Assembly (NCBI GenBank): GCA_951799445.1
Contig: OX637295.1
Span: 15,252,001 to 15,316,000, forward strand
Source: Pseudisothecium myosuroides
Taxonomy: Eukaryota; Streptophyta; Bryopsida; Hypnales; Lembophyllaceae
Direction: 5' to 3'
Length of the DNA stretch: 64,000 nt
Shown: positions 1 to 11,710 of the stretch, one piece after another
Layout: every line of letters begins with the position of its first letter
Numbering within the stretch: position 1 is the stretch's first letter
Position numbers and translations under genes: made by a program
The notes under the pieces: generated by a model
What the model saw: the letters and a program-made list of their open reading frames with translations, nothing else
The model's database searches: none
Told to the model about the DNA's origin: nothing

Positions 1-296
1 TCCAAATGGCCAATTTTTAGTTTCTTTGAAAATTGTTTTTCCTATTTTTTACAAATTAAAACGTCAAACTATGTATTTTCTTCAAATTTTCAGCTTTTTT
101 CTCTTGTGAATAACTTTTTACCTTGATTTTTTTTAGGTCTGAAATTTTGGTGATATGCTATTTCTAGTGTTATACTAATTATCCTTATTTTATTTAATTT
201 AAAAAAATTCATATGCAAAAAGCTCGTAGTACTGGGAGTACTGGGAGTACTGGCCAAAATGGAACAAAAACGGAAGGTCGTTCTTGCAACGACCCA
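1..296. repeat. Partial copy of a TIR element (second copy at 5707-6003)
   Basis: This stretch is nearly identical to 5707-6003, apart from a local divergence and an extra GGGAGTACT unit near position 240. It ends in ...CTTGCAACGACCC, the right terminus of the TIR element annotated at 5254-6003. Immediately after it the sequence becomes the interior of a TTAA element, so this copy appears inserted there. The left part lies outside the window. The shared sequence is direct observation; the insertion is inference. Confidence 0.7.
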
Positions 297-974
297 TTAG
301 TGCATTTTAATTCCATCTAAAAGATATTAATATTTTAGATTTTCCTTCTATCTTGTACTTACTTCTACTTAACAATTTTTTAAAGAATAAAAATTAAGAT
401 TTCTTGAATTTTTTTTTTGCTAGACTCTTAATTCAATTCTCCACTATAAAGAATTAAAGCTCAAAACTCTGTAGTGCAAAAAAATTTAAGTTAAAAATGT
501 TCAAAGTCAAAAAATCTAATCCCGCAATGTGATGAAAACTTGTTTTTTCCACTTTAAACGCAAATATCTTGCAATCCGTGTAGTCAAAAATTCTGGAATT
601 TTTTCCACACATTTTCATACTAGTTAGATGTAAGACCTTATGGCTAGATGTAAAGGAAAAACAAATTCAAATTTTTTTACTTTTTACTATAGAAATGGCA
701 GTTTTGAGTGTTTTTTGACAGAAAAAGGCCTTGGTCCCACTACAAGTGAAAGGGGTGTTTTAAGTGAGTTTTTAAGTATAGTCCTAGACACATGATTTTA
801 AGTAATGACCATTAAAGAGATTTTCAGCAAAATTTTACTTAAAACACATGTGTTTTAAGTAAAATTTTGCTGAAAATCTCTTTAATGGTCATTACTTAAA
901 ATCATGTGTCTAGGACTATACTTAAAAACTCACTTAAAACACCCCTTTCACTTGTAGTGTCCTTTAGGGATTAA
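297..974. mobile_element. TTAA-target element, right-hand part
   Basis: The sequence matches the right halves of the elements at 32529-33455 and 50125-51056 (AATTCCATCTAAAA block, GCAATCCGTGTAGTC block, AAATGGCAGTTTTGAGTG block). It ends in the family terminus GGCCTTGGTCC...CTTTAGGGATTAA, with TTAA at 971-974. That terminus is split by the CACTA hairpin at 738-959. The left half is missing because another repeat joins at about 296. No coding capacity is visible. Confidence 0.75.
738..959. mobile_element. CACTA-type foldback MITE (hairpin A)
   Basis: Starts CACTACAAGTG and ends CACTTGTAGTG, the ends expected of CACTA (En/Spm) elements. The flanks are TCC at 735-737 and TCC at 960-962, a 3-bp target duplication as known for that superfamily. 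The two ~105-bp arms are almost perfectly complementary, with the axis near 848. TTAAGT-like subterminal repeats are present. Removing the element restores the right terminus of the surrounding TTAA element. Confidence 0.9.
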
Positions 975-2190
975 TGACATTTAGGTTTATTGTAGCTACT
1001 AGGAGATTCCAAGTTTTTGAACTATGTTAATGCCATAAGTTCTTAACCTATAATGATGAAATTCTTATGGCATTCTGAATTTGTACTCAATGCAATGGTA
1101 TGAGGTCAAGTTTAAAAAAATTAAAACCTGCAAGGTTGCATTTTGCTAGTTGTTTGCGCATGATGGTTGTTGTATAAGGATCAAGGAATGCTTTTGGAAT
1201 CCCCTAAAGGCATTGTCCTAAAAATTTCTTCTAAAGAGGCATATAAATGTTACAAAATTGTTGTTCACAGGGAATGTGGCTGATGTGAGATAGGGAATTT
1301 TTAGGGGGAAGTTTGTGCATTTTTTAGTGTTATTTGAAGATGTCCTCACCTCCAAATCAACTCAATTTATAAAATTCAATATTCTAGAATGTAGATTTAT
1401 GCCTATAATATCTAACTTTAATGTAGATTTTAGTTTGCATAATCAATACAATTTTTAGATTTTGGAAGCTAAAATCTAAAGGATATATAGATTTTGAATT
1501 TCCAATCTTATTGATTTGTACATTTCAAATTTTTTAGTGTAGACCATTCTCTAGATTTCAAAAGTTCAAAATATTAGTAATATGTAGATTTCATTAATTT
1601 TGTTTAAACATTTTACAATTTTATATATTGTCAAATTTCTTAGATTTCTAAAATGTACAAACTCTAGAAATGTTAGATTTTTGTAAGGAAATCACTATTT
1701 TGGAGATTGACAACTTACAAGTCTATTAGAAAAAAAAACGGGGCCTCTAGAGGGCTACTCCACAACCCTCCAAGGACCCTGCAAATTGGGTTTTTTTGGC
1801 TTACAAATTGTTTTTTCCCCTATATCCATCCACCAAAAGTTGTGATGTCAAGATGCTCGGCAATGGTTTAAAATGCAAATATAAAGTATTAAAAAATCAA
1901 GGTTAAGGTACTCTAATGAACTTTAATCCTAAATTTTTAATTAATATTTATATTTGGAACACCTTGTACTCAAGCCAAATAGTGCCAAAAAAAATGTCTA
2001 ATAGTAATTTAATAAATTCCATCCACCAAATTTTGTTTTTTGGTGGATATGTGAAGGACTAGCTTCATTGACAATTTGGTGAGTAACAAGGGGAGATCCT
2101 ACAATTTGTTACCTTTGATCTATAACATGTTGAAGAAATAATTTGGGAATACCTAAAAGAAATTCAAACAAAAAGTATTTCATATTCATG
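975..2190. other. Intergenic, AT-rich, no gene seen
   Basis: No supported coding region. Positions ~990-1180 are a diverged copy of 26620-26790 (TGTAGCTACTAG block, then GGTATGAGGTCA, then GATGGTTGTTGTATA), which places the same boundary next to three loci (also ~9100). Positions 1400-1690 are rich in repeated AGATTTT/AAATCTA words. Confidence 0.6.
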
Positions 2191-3394
2191 CTTAAAAGAA
2201 TCGTTAGTAGAAAAAAATAGAATATGATTTAACCCCTAAATGCCCAAGGCCTATTTTGAGCTTCCTGGAATTTGCTCTAAATTGAACAAAATGACAACAT
2301 TTTGATAAGTTGTATCAATTTTTTTTGAACTATAACCGTACAAATTCAAACTAGACATGTTAGAGATCTCGTAGGAAAAGAAAACACAACAATATCACTT
2401 ATAAAGTGAAAGATTATAACGTTTGACCATGAGGGTGCTAAAATTGCAAGAATCTTTCAATCTTCTTTACCCAAGTCAAATCTAAAAAGTTGGTGACCAA
2501 AAAAATATGAGGTTAAAGGGCCTAACATGCATAACCCCAATCAATTTATGGTTTCTTAAAATCTACTCTAGAACTTTTTTAAATGAATTTTGAATGTGAT
2601 TTTTTCTCCAAGATCTAGTGTATTTGAGGCTCATTTCTAAGAGCTCTCAACACTACGGGAAGTCAAGATTGCACTAGGTACCCTTGCACAAAATTGTGAA
2701 TAGAAAAATCACTATCATTTATTTTCAAGATCGGATTTGTGATGCTAAAACTAGACTTCAAGAAGAACTTTCTAAAAATATAAACTACTAAAAATAGCAA
2801 TTTGATTAGGCTTTATTTAACCTGGAAGTTTTGCAAACACCAAATTCTGGTGCCTTGGGCAGTTAGGGGTTAAAATACTAAATTGTTAAGAATTTAGTTT
2901 TGGAATTGAAAAATGCCAATTCCAATGGTCGTAATGTTACAATAAACAATCTACATCCAAGGTTTTTATTTTTTTCAAAAATATTGAAAATTGACTTAAA
3001 TAAAGGACTTCAAAGTTTATCTTAGAGTAGAAATACCATAACTACTCACAAACTAAAATTCCTCATAACTTTCATCTCATTAATCAAAATGGAATGATTC
3101 AAAGCTTTCCACATATAGATAAATCTAGAAAATCAATTTCAAGTTTTTATTTCTTAAAAAAGTAATTTTAAGAAAATTGAGTTGCCTGGGCTACATGCCA
3201 AGTAATGAAAATTACATATCATACAATAATTTTTTAACCATGCAATCAAAGGTTATGAAAATTGTTGCGGCTTAAAGCTACTCCAAGGTTATCAAAATGT
3301 TAAAGAAATAAAAATAAAAATAACGTTCATAGTGATCTACCCAAAATTGCTATATTGCCACAAAATGGTGTAAATTTGGACCTTTAGGGGTTAA
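2190..3394. mobile_element. TTAA-target element, family B, interrupted by another TTAA element
   Basis: The part 2874-3394 matches the family B interiors at 18470-19000 and 52600-53119 and ends GGACCTTTAGGGGTTAA (TTAA 3391-3394). Its left portion (GTAGAAAAAAATAGAATATGA) lies before 2229, because the element at 2229-2873 is inserted between GATTTTAA and AATACTAAATTG, two words that are adjacent in the other copies. The left terminus is degenerate and its position approximate. Confidence 0.6.
2229..2873. mobile_element. TTAA-target element nested in another TTAA element
   Basis: Left end TTAACCCCTAAATGCCCAAG, right end CTTGGGCAGTTAGGGGTTAA, which gives terminal inverted repeats of about 20 bp with one mismatch. 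TTAA is duplicated at 2229-2232 and 2870-2873. Length 645 bp. The interior has no ORF and differs from the neighbours. It sits inside the family B element 2190-3394. Confidence 0.8.
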
Positions 3395-4086
3395 AATGAC
3401 CATTACAAAAACTTAAAGTTCAATAATTTTTGTAAACCTTTAAGAGGAAATGGAAAATGTCTTTTTATATCAAATAATATTGCCTTAATTTCTAAAGGCT
3501 TAGGAGACAGTTTTCATCTTGTTGCCTTTTGAGGAGTTTAAAAAAAAATTATGACTTCTCTTTCAAAACCATCTCTTGAAAAGAAAAGCATTACAACAAC
3601 AAATGGTGTAATGAATCCAATGGCATTAATTCATCTAAGTCCAAAGTAATCCATTTAAGCATTGAAGATGCACATTTATCAGTACTCTTGCCTATAAGTA
3701 AGTTCATTAATTAAGCACCCTCCACCAAATTTGGTACCAGTTTCCTCTCTAAGAAAATGAATATAATATGTGCCACTCATGATGATTCTTACTTCCCCAT
3801 AATCATTTTGCAAGTAAGCTTCCAAGTCCATTTTGGCAATATTGGCCAGCGTGTGTAGCCACATCATCTAGGGGAATTTGTACCTCACAATTGTGCAATA
3901 GTGACATCCTAGAGGTTGCCCAATGCACTGTTGGCATCATGCCCATCTTAGAAATCATGCTTGCCATACTACCCAAGAGCCTCTTACAGGGCCTTTTCTT
4001 GAGTCTAAATATTTTCTAATGCTTCTTCCACACTCCATATCTACATTTTGCAAACATTTTGGAGACTGAAATGTTGAAAAGATGTA
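3395..4086. other. Intergenic, no gene or clear repeat seen
   Basis: AT-rich sequence with only short chance ORFs. I see no codon bias, splice pattern or recognised domain. Confidence 0.5.
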
Positions 4087-4944
4087 TAATACCCTAGGCA
4101 AAGTAAGGTAACCCCCAATTTTGACTTACAAGAATATCTTTCAAAATTTGACCTTTTCAAACTTATCTTTCAATGCTAACTTATTAAATTTATTGTTTTT
4201 ATACAATCTCGATCAACACACCAAATTTCAATTTCAAAAAAGAAAAATTTCATTTTTGGTGAATTGTTTTATATGTTTTCATTGTATTACATAATAATTG
4301 ATTGAAAAATATGGTGATAAATTTATTGTGCACATATTTAAAAAACATCAATGTGCACATCTCACTTTGAAGGGAAAACAACATTACCTAGGAAAAGTTT
4401 TGCACTATAAAGAATTTAATGTCAAAGTAATGCCTTCAAAAATTTGTACAACAAATTTCTCTAAATTATGATTAGGTTTTGGCAAACCAATTGCACTATC
4501 ATGTTCAAAGGTATAGTAGTAGTCATAATATAAGGAACAATTAGTAAAATATAATTACAATTTAGAAATATCTATTTAATAAAATTTGAGAAGGCATTAC
4601 CATGACATTGCTATAGTGCAAAACTTTTCCTAGGTAATGCGGTTTTTCCCTCAAAGTGAGATGTGCACATTGATGTTTCTTAAATATGTGCACAATAAAA
4701 TTTTAAAATTCATCACCCATATTTTCCAATCAATTATTATGTAATACAATGAAAAACACATGAAACAATTCACCGAAAATGGAATTTTTATTTTTTGAAA
4801 TTGAAATTTGGTGTGTTGACCAAGATTGCATAAAACAATAAATGTAGAAAGTTAGTTTTGAAAGATAGTTTTTAAAAAGTCAAATTTTGAAAGATATTCT
4901 TGTAAGTCGAAATTGGAGGTTACCTTACTTCGCCTAGGGCTCTG
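4087..4944. mobile_element. Foldback TIR element, candidate TA-target (mariner/pogo-like)
   Basis: Two ~350-bp arms (about 4087-4440 and 4580-4944) are inverted copies of each other. They meet in the words CCCTAGGCAAAGTAAGGTAA and TTACCTTACTTCGCCTAGGG. If the ends are taken as TAATACCCTAGG and CCTAGGGCTCTG, TA lies on both sides (4085-4086 and 4945-4946). The arm pairing is seen directly; the superfamily is an inference from TA flanks only. Confidence 0.65.
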
Positions 4945-5252
4945 TAGATACAGGCAAGATGCCGTGAGCCCCTACTCGTGTTCATTGAATTTTGACCTTG
5001 GCGGGGTGAGCTACCGGTATTTGCACGGCAACTTTTGAAATGGAAGTTGGAGTCGGATTCTTTGGCCATGTGCTTCCTGTAGCAACTTTGATGCCATGGA
5101 TACTTGCGAAATTTCTTCCTTGCTTGAATAAACCCTGCCTCGTTCCAGAAATCCATCCTCAAGAACAACTTCATGCCAAACTTGAAGCTCACCAGCAAAA
5201 TTTCGGCGTAGGGACAGAATTGAGAATGAACTTGCGGAACCTTATACCCTAC
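4945..5252. other. Intergenic, no gene supported
   Basis: Overlapping ORFs of 126 and 137 codons occur on opposite strands around 4920-5453. Neither shows a recognisable domain, and both run into repeat sequence at the TIR element starting near 5254. I treat them as chance ORFs. Confidence 0.5.
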
Positions 5253-5253
5253 T

Positions 5254-6003
5254 GGGTCATTGCAAGAAAGACCGGTACTGAAACTTTGAAACATTGTCAC
5301 AAAGCGAGTGCGGAAGCTTCCTTTTGCTATAACTTTTGTAGCATGACTTGTATGAATTTGAAATTTTTATTGGAGATGTCTCTCTTGAATTTAATCATAT
5401 CTCATATTTTTCAGAAATTTTCAAAAATCATTTTATATTTAAAAATCATTTAAATTAATATGTCACGTTTTGAGTTTTAAGGGGTTTTAGTACTATGGAG
5501 TCCCCAAATTTAATGATTTGGAGCTGAAATTTCTATGGTCTATTCCCATAGTAGGAAGTCATGTTCCTACCTAGGGGTATTAAAAAATATTATATTTTAT
5601 GTCCTCTACATCCATGCAAAGAAGGCTCCCTTGAGCGTGCAATTCTGAATGTTGAAGATGGTTTCAAGATAATTTTTTTCGTGAAATCTCTTCAAACTAA
5701 AGTCTTTCCAAATGGCCAATTTTTAGTTTCTCTGAAAATTGTTTTTCCTATTTTGTACAAATTAAAACGTCAAACTATGTATTTTCTTCAAAATTTTAGC
5801 TTACACATTTTTGTGAATAACTTTTTACCTAGATTTTTTTTAGGTCTGAAATTTGGGTGATATGCTATTTCTAGTGTTATACTAATTATCCTTATTTTAT
5901 TTAATTTAAAAAAATTCATATGCAAAAAGCTTATAGTACTGGGAGTACTAGCCGAAAACAACCAAAGTAGAACAAAAATAGCCAGTCATTCTTGCAACGA
6001 CCC
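5254..6003. mobile_element. TIR element with GGGTC-type ends
   Basis: Left end GGGTCATTGCAAGAAAGACC and right end inverse GGGTCGTTGCAAGAATGACT form an ~20-bp inverted repeat. A second partial copy fills 1-296. The flanks share ACT (5251-5253 and 6004-6006), a weak hint of a target duplication. The terminal word TGCAAGAAA recurs in the elements at 15715-16446, 31002-32088 and 32314-33958, which suggests one superfamily. No transposase is visible. Confidence 0.65.
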
Positions 6004-6005
6004 AC

Positions 6006-8779
6006 TCGATAGTTTCTTGAACGATTTGGACATGCCTGCATTTGCAATGAGGCTTTGGAAGCGCGACGTGGTGTCACTTGCATGATTTCGAACCTTACGT
6101 CGTATATTAGTCTGAATTTTATAGCGTTTTCATAGAGATTTGGAACTTTGAGGCTTGGTGTACGATATCAACACGGGAACCCTAAGATTAAAATTTCATG
6201 CCAAAATTTGAACCAAATTGAAGTTCAAGTGCTGGAAGGAATTTTGGCATGGATATGCGATCGGAGCATATTCCCTAGTCGAGAAGTGAGACTTGTGTAG
6301 CATAGGGTTTCACCCTATTACTATATGTCATGTCTTTGGCTTCAAAACTAGAAGACCTCAATGTTTGATGATGTCTCACTTTACGCATCGTTTCGACCTC
6401 AGAGTCTTTATTTGTGGTAAATAAGGCATTGAATGCTGTTATTAGCTACATTGAATAGTGAAATTAGGTTGCCCCACACTAATCTCTTGACATTCTACAC
6501 TATATCAATATGCACAGTTACTTCGGAAGGATGCAGTAAAGTCAGAACTATGTGTATGGCATGGGTTGGCTCACTGGTTCATGGCTCCGGATTAGAGGTC
6601 GGCGTGTGCCTCCATCTGGACATGCATTAGTCATGAGGTAACTTCTCTGGGGTAAGGCAACCTAATTGTTGAGGCAACCCAATTTCACTATTTAGTGTAG
6701 GTTATTAGATTGATTATTAGTTTTCAGATGGATGTTGAAATTTTGAGGTCTGGTGGTACTAAGCTGGAATTCGTGATCACCGTTCAGTTGTAGATGGTAT
6801 TTCTCACCACCTAATTTGTAATACCGGAATTATTTTCGTATAGCTGAACCCTGATGTACTGCACAGAAATGGTTCACGACGTACAGTATTCAGCTCATAA
6901 ATACGACTTTGGTGCTTCCAAGAACCTGCCAGATTAGACTCAATCAATTCCACAATTTAGCTTAGCTCTCTCTTAATTTTTGGACGAGGTGTTTGATGTG
7001 TTTAATTGAAACCTTCTTTTCCTTGCAGTGATCACACAGTACTGTACAGTACAGTACGTGAGATGACTTCGAGTCTAGGGAATATTTTGGATTTTCTTTG
7101 ATTGGAAATTACTTAGATTGAGACTCTTGAGTTGCAAAGCATTGTCGTGCACATGAGAAATGCCGATTGATTGCCTAATGGTATTTTCTGTCCAGGTTTT
7201 GGAGTTAGTGTTAGGGGTTAATTGGTGGTTTAATTTACTGTGCACCTCTACATGCATGGAGTACAAGTCGCTGGAAGATTACTGAAAAGATGCAAACTCA
7301 AAAAGATCTTCCCGGGTTTCATCCACAATTCTTGAATTCTACCCAGTCATTTCTGAATGCATCTTGTTATCACATTTAGTTTCAACTTAAAAGAGCATGC
7401 TCGAGGGAAATGACTCCTTGGATTAGATACTCTTCTCTTTCGGTTTAATTTGCAGAATCTCGCTATGACGACTTCATCCGGGTGGGGGCTTTCATTCAAC
7501 TGGTTTCCTTTTCATCAAGAGTTGATTTTTTTTTTATTAGAAAAATAAACCGAGTATTCGTAGTGTTCATCCTAGCCAGCAGTTACGTAGACTATGGGCC
7601 AAAAAGTGAGAGAAGTGATCAAATGATTTGCGAGAAAATGAAGATGAGTGAAATCAATTTGCACCTGCTGTCAGCAAAGAATCGGCAGCTCCAAAGAATT
7701 TCGAAGTAAATGATGAAGTGATTGTTTTTTTGGAGATCGATCTTTGGCGAAGCATCTCAGCTGTCTAACAGAAACATAATTATATCCTTGGTACCAATAT
7801 TGAATGATCCTGTGCTGTGCTTTTTTGATTGATTGTCCAAAAGTAAGGGTGGGTTCTGTTGTGAAAGTTTGTGCTATTTCCAGCATTCAGTTTGAAGCCG
7901 CGCAAACAGGGGCCACACGGAAAAAGGTAAATGGTGATCCTTCCGTTTTTATCCTGCTTTCGCGGATTGAAGAATTCTGGTCCTGCTGGATGTTAGTGTT
8001 GCCTGCTGTGACGGAATTCCCAACCTACTGTAGTCCCGTACAACTGTTTTGCAATTGATCTTCCATATCTTGCACCTCTCTGTTCGGCTACTCAAGACAA
8101 AGAATTTATTTCCTGCTGTGTAGGTTGTCGATGTTGGAGCCCTTCTTTGTTTCCGTTATGTCAACTGTATCACCTGATTGCTGCACGACAAAGACAAAGT
8201 TTCTGTGTTTCGTACACGATCTGACATGGAAATAAAATGTATTCAGCATTTGTTTAATAACTTATTGCCGTATGTGTGTTACAGAGATAGCATACTCGGT
8301 GCACTGCTCCTAGTACATCCGACAGAGATCATCTAAACCAAAGAGGTTAATTTTTAACATATTCTCTTGCTGCTTTTCTGTTAAGCTGTACTAAAAGTTG
8401 AGGCCTTTCATGCTTTGATTGTAATGAAGCACCGTCGCTTCTGTGTTCTTGTTTTTTTTAAAACTCCTCCATACGAGGCACTTTTGATAACCTTCCATTG
8501 TACAAGCTACCTTCCATTTGATGCTGTTGGGAGAAAAGTCATTGCTGTAGTCATTAGGATGTACAAGGAACAAATAATCCTATCGATATCTCAATCATGT
8601 ACCAGTAGTGGTTCTTTTCTAGCACACAATTCGCATGCAAAGACCATTGGACATTCCAAAGTTGAATCAGTCACAAAGTTTGGCATAATTCAGTAAACTC
8701 GGTCTCCAGCACGCTATTGAGTATCCTTTACGTGAGCTCGACCCCAGCCTTTCGGTGAGCCTACAAACATAACTAGCAT
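6006..8779. other. Higher-GC intergenic stretch without a recognised gene
   Basis: This 2.8-kb region is less AT-rich than the transposon-filled parts and lacks the repeat families seen elsewhere. ORFs are at most ~80-90 codons, are not conserved in another copy here and show no domain. It could hold untranslated exons, introns or regulatory DNA. A short palindromic GTACTGTACAGTACAGTAC run lies near 7040. Confidence 0.4.
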
Positions 8780-8868
8780 CTTGCAAGCAAGATTGTCACA
8801 TTGCGCGGACAGTCCGCCCGGACCGTCCGACTTGTCTGCCTTACGGATGTGACAGCCTTGCTTGCAAG
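8780..8868. repeat. Short hairpin with CTTGCAAGCAAG arms
   Basis: CTTGCAAGCAAG at 8780 pairs with CTTGCTTGCAAG ending at 8868, and pairing continues through TGTCACA/TGTGACA with a one-base offset. The ~47-base loop contains the 11-bp palindromes CGGACAGTCCG and CGGACCGTCCG. It resembles a mini inverted-repeat transposon or a small structured RNA; no copy was seen elsewhere in the window. Confidence 0.6.
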
Positions 8869-9089
8869 AGCGCATAGTTCCGCATTTGCAGCATATACCT
8901 TTACAAAAGAAATTTATATTACTGTTCGGTTTAGCTATCGAATTATCGAAGTTTCTTTCTTACAATTTAGATTACAAGATAAATTGTCGAACGCTTCCTC
9001 TGAATGGAACTCATGTTATTGAAACGAATCTTTTTAAGCGTGTCAGACTCCGAATCTGAAGCAAGTTTCTTTTAAGTAGCTAACAGGCT

Positions 9090-10430
9090 CCCTCTGGTCC
9101 TCCGTGCATGGCGGTTGTTGTATACGGTACGTACGTGCCATTTCCTTGCCAATTTAAGGAATTAAGTAATTCTAGTACAGGAAGAAAATTCGTTCCCAAG
9201 ATAAACAGTGGATGCGTTGAATCGTCTGCGTGCAACTGATGACAGAAGGAGACAACGACGGTGGAATTCTTCTTAATAAGAAATTAATTGGATTAATATT
9301 TTTCTATTCTCTTTGTTATTTAAATTCGGGTTTAGACTACACTAAGTTTCCTTTGTCGGTTCTTTGAAAATCAGATTACGCTGGCACATATGGCGACGAG
9401 GCAAGACAAACAGGCGCTAGGATCAAGCTTCGGACATCCAGCTTGAGCCTGTCACATGTAATTTGGCACAGCTTTTCTGTGACAGGCTAAAGCAGGACTG
9501 CACGCTAATGGCGAATCTTCGTGCAATTTGGGACGGTTTCCTTCCTAATCTCAGAAATGTCATTGAAATTTTTGTAACCATCGCACCTGAGCCGCTTGTA
9601 CCTTTAATAAGAGTATCGTTCTGACAAAGAAAGGATGATTTATACCCTGGCACCACAACTGACCAAAGTTACTGACAATTGCAGCACAGAATTGCAGTGA
9701 GAAATGAACAGAAGATGAGCGACTAATACACCCAGACCTCTTTAATTTTAACCTTCACTAATACCACATCCACCGTTTTCTCACTAAAAAAGTCTAGGAA
9801 AGAACCCTGTGACCCCAAGTACTCTTATATTGCGATATCACACGCAACACAACTTTATCAGTGTTACAAATTACTCCATATGATCATGTGCATTTTGCAT
9901 GCCTAGGCTGTGATATCAAAAAGGGCCGGGTAACAGTTTGTGGAAACTACAGAGCCGTTTGTTATTCCTATGCAAAGAAACGTGTGAGTAACAGTCAGTT
10001 TACAGATTAACGTACAGTACATTATTTTCGATCAATCTCGTCGAGATCTATTTCAAAGACTTTTCACAGTAGCACAATGGATTACTGCAGGTAAATCTCT
10101 CACCTCACCATGTTAATTGGATTGGTCAGTGAAGTACTCTAGATGTCTACCAATTCAAGACCTTCGTGCTGCATGTACAAGTCGTGCTTCGTTTACCAGC
10201 ACAAACCACTGAAACTCGACAAATTGATGTCACTGACCATGTTCGATCACTTGGTGATGATGTCTCACAAAATAGGATGATCGATCAGGAAGAGAAGTAC
10301 ATGATCTCGTCTGGACTTGAATCAGCTCTGTGTGAGCATGTTCCTCAACGCTCTGATAATCAAGGTCGAAGAGGATTGTATCTCTGATATTCTCTGCGAC
10401 AGTGCCTGTGACTGCAATAACAAATAACAT
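9090..10430 (-). repeat. Diverged duplicate of the 3' flank of the bHLH locus
   Basis: From TGGTCCTCCGTGCATGGCGG near 9095 to the end of the exon-3 copy at 10411, this region aligns in order and orientation with 26750-28090. Both contain the CATATGGCGACGAGGCAAGA, CAGCTTGAGCCTGTCACATG and CTTTTCACAGTAGCACAATG words. The function of the shared flank is unknown (3' UTR, downstream DNA or both). ORFs in it are not conserved in frame between the copies. Confidence 0.75.
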
Positions 10431-11710
10431 GGATCAATTCATTGGATACAGGGGTGCCAAATTCACACTATAGTATGCAAGCGTTATAAGAGATCTAAGG
10501 TGAAATGGTAAATTTGGATGAATCAGTACTTACCAAATAGGAGCACATGAATAGGTATCTTTAAATGGTAGATCAATCAAACCCAATAAAAACCAACATA
10601 TAGACTTTGAGTATTATGAGCCATGCAAATTAAACTATTTATTTGAATGCTTTTAGGTGTCATCAGAGCATGGCTAACTATATGCCACATAAGCGTGCTC
10701 CTCTATCACTTGCTATAAGATGAGAAGTACAGTGCAATTAATATCTATGAAGAAATCCCACCCTCCAGAATATTCTCATTAGATTTGTCCAAAATTTCAT
10801 TTTCAATGGATGAGTAACTCAATTGATCAAAACCAATTTTATTTTTGCAATTAGTTCACTGGATTAACATTGACAAAAGTATTGAGAGATTTGTGATTAG
10901 TTGGTATGCAAAATAATTTGTTGCACAGTTGGGACAAACAAGTAATCCACTCCTCAAAACAAGATCCCATGTGATTTCCTCTGACTACTAGCCATGACAT
11001 TACATGGACGCCGTGGATGGTACCTGCTATGCATGTAATAAAACACATTTGTCACAGCAAGTTTGACAAATTTGACTTTTAGTTAGACTACCTAGCTTGA
11101 TCTTGTAGCATGGTTTCCATCTAGGTACCAAGATTGCATCTTCACAGGATCTAATATGATGAACTCTACCACCTGAATATCTGAAGGTACTGTGCAGAGG
11201 ATTTTCTTTTCTTTTCTTTTAATTCTTTTGTCCATGAGAACCAACTTACAGGCAACACCCTTACAAAGTGCTTCATGCATCCAACAAAGGTTTTTGTTCC
11301 TGACAAATGGAAACTTCCAAATCACTGACAATTCTATGCAGGTGTCCAAAAGTTGGAGGCTTCTGCAGGTGACGAGACTGCAGGTTCTACAAGCTTTGGA
11401 GACCATATTGTGCAACTGCGTCAGCCTCAAAATTAGTACCACATATCAATGTAGCAACAGTGACAGACAATCTAATAGCTTTTAGACATAGGACTCGGAG
11501 GCGAAAGAGACAATGATTATCTAAAGGGTTCGGATGGGAAGCAGGTGCCGCTTGTTCAGGGTCCTAGTTTGTCTCCGGAAGCTCAATTTCGACCAGCATG
11601 GCATTTAGACCGGGAATGGTCCCCTCGGGACCCATGACCTCGTTCAGAAGGGTGCCACAGAATACGGTTTGCCACTGAAACATTTCCTCCAATGAATCCA
11701 CTAGCTCCAT
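10322..11710 (-). pseudogene. bHLH pseudogene: exon 3 and partial exon 1, exon 2 lost
   Basis: Two separated pieces match the gene at 27997-29904. The exon-3 copy (10322-10411) has 90 bp like the parent, an intact CAG acceptor, an open frame ending in TGA, and five base differences (three amino acids). The exon-1 copy (about 11490-11710) keeps the ATG at 11708-11710 and starts MELVDSLEEMFQW as the parent does. It then meets a TAG at 11564-11566 where the parent codes Leu, and breaks off soon after. Exon 2, with helix 2 and most of the ACT-like domain, is absent; 10430-11490 holds unrelated sequence and an inverted-repeat arm. This is a dead duplicate. Confidence 0.85.

Noticed and set aside
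4920..5453. Overlapping ORFs of 126 (minus) and 137 (plus) codons
   Set aside because: They run from a spacer into a transposon terminus, overlap in opposite senses and show no domain.
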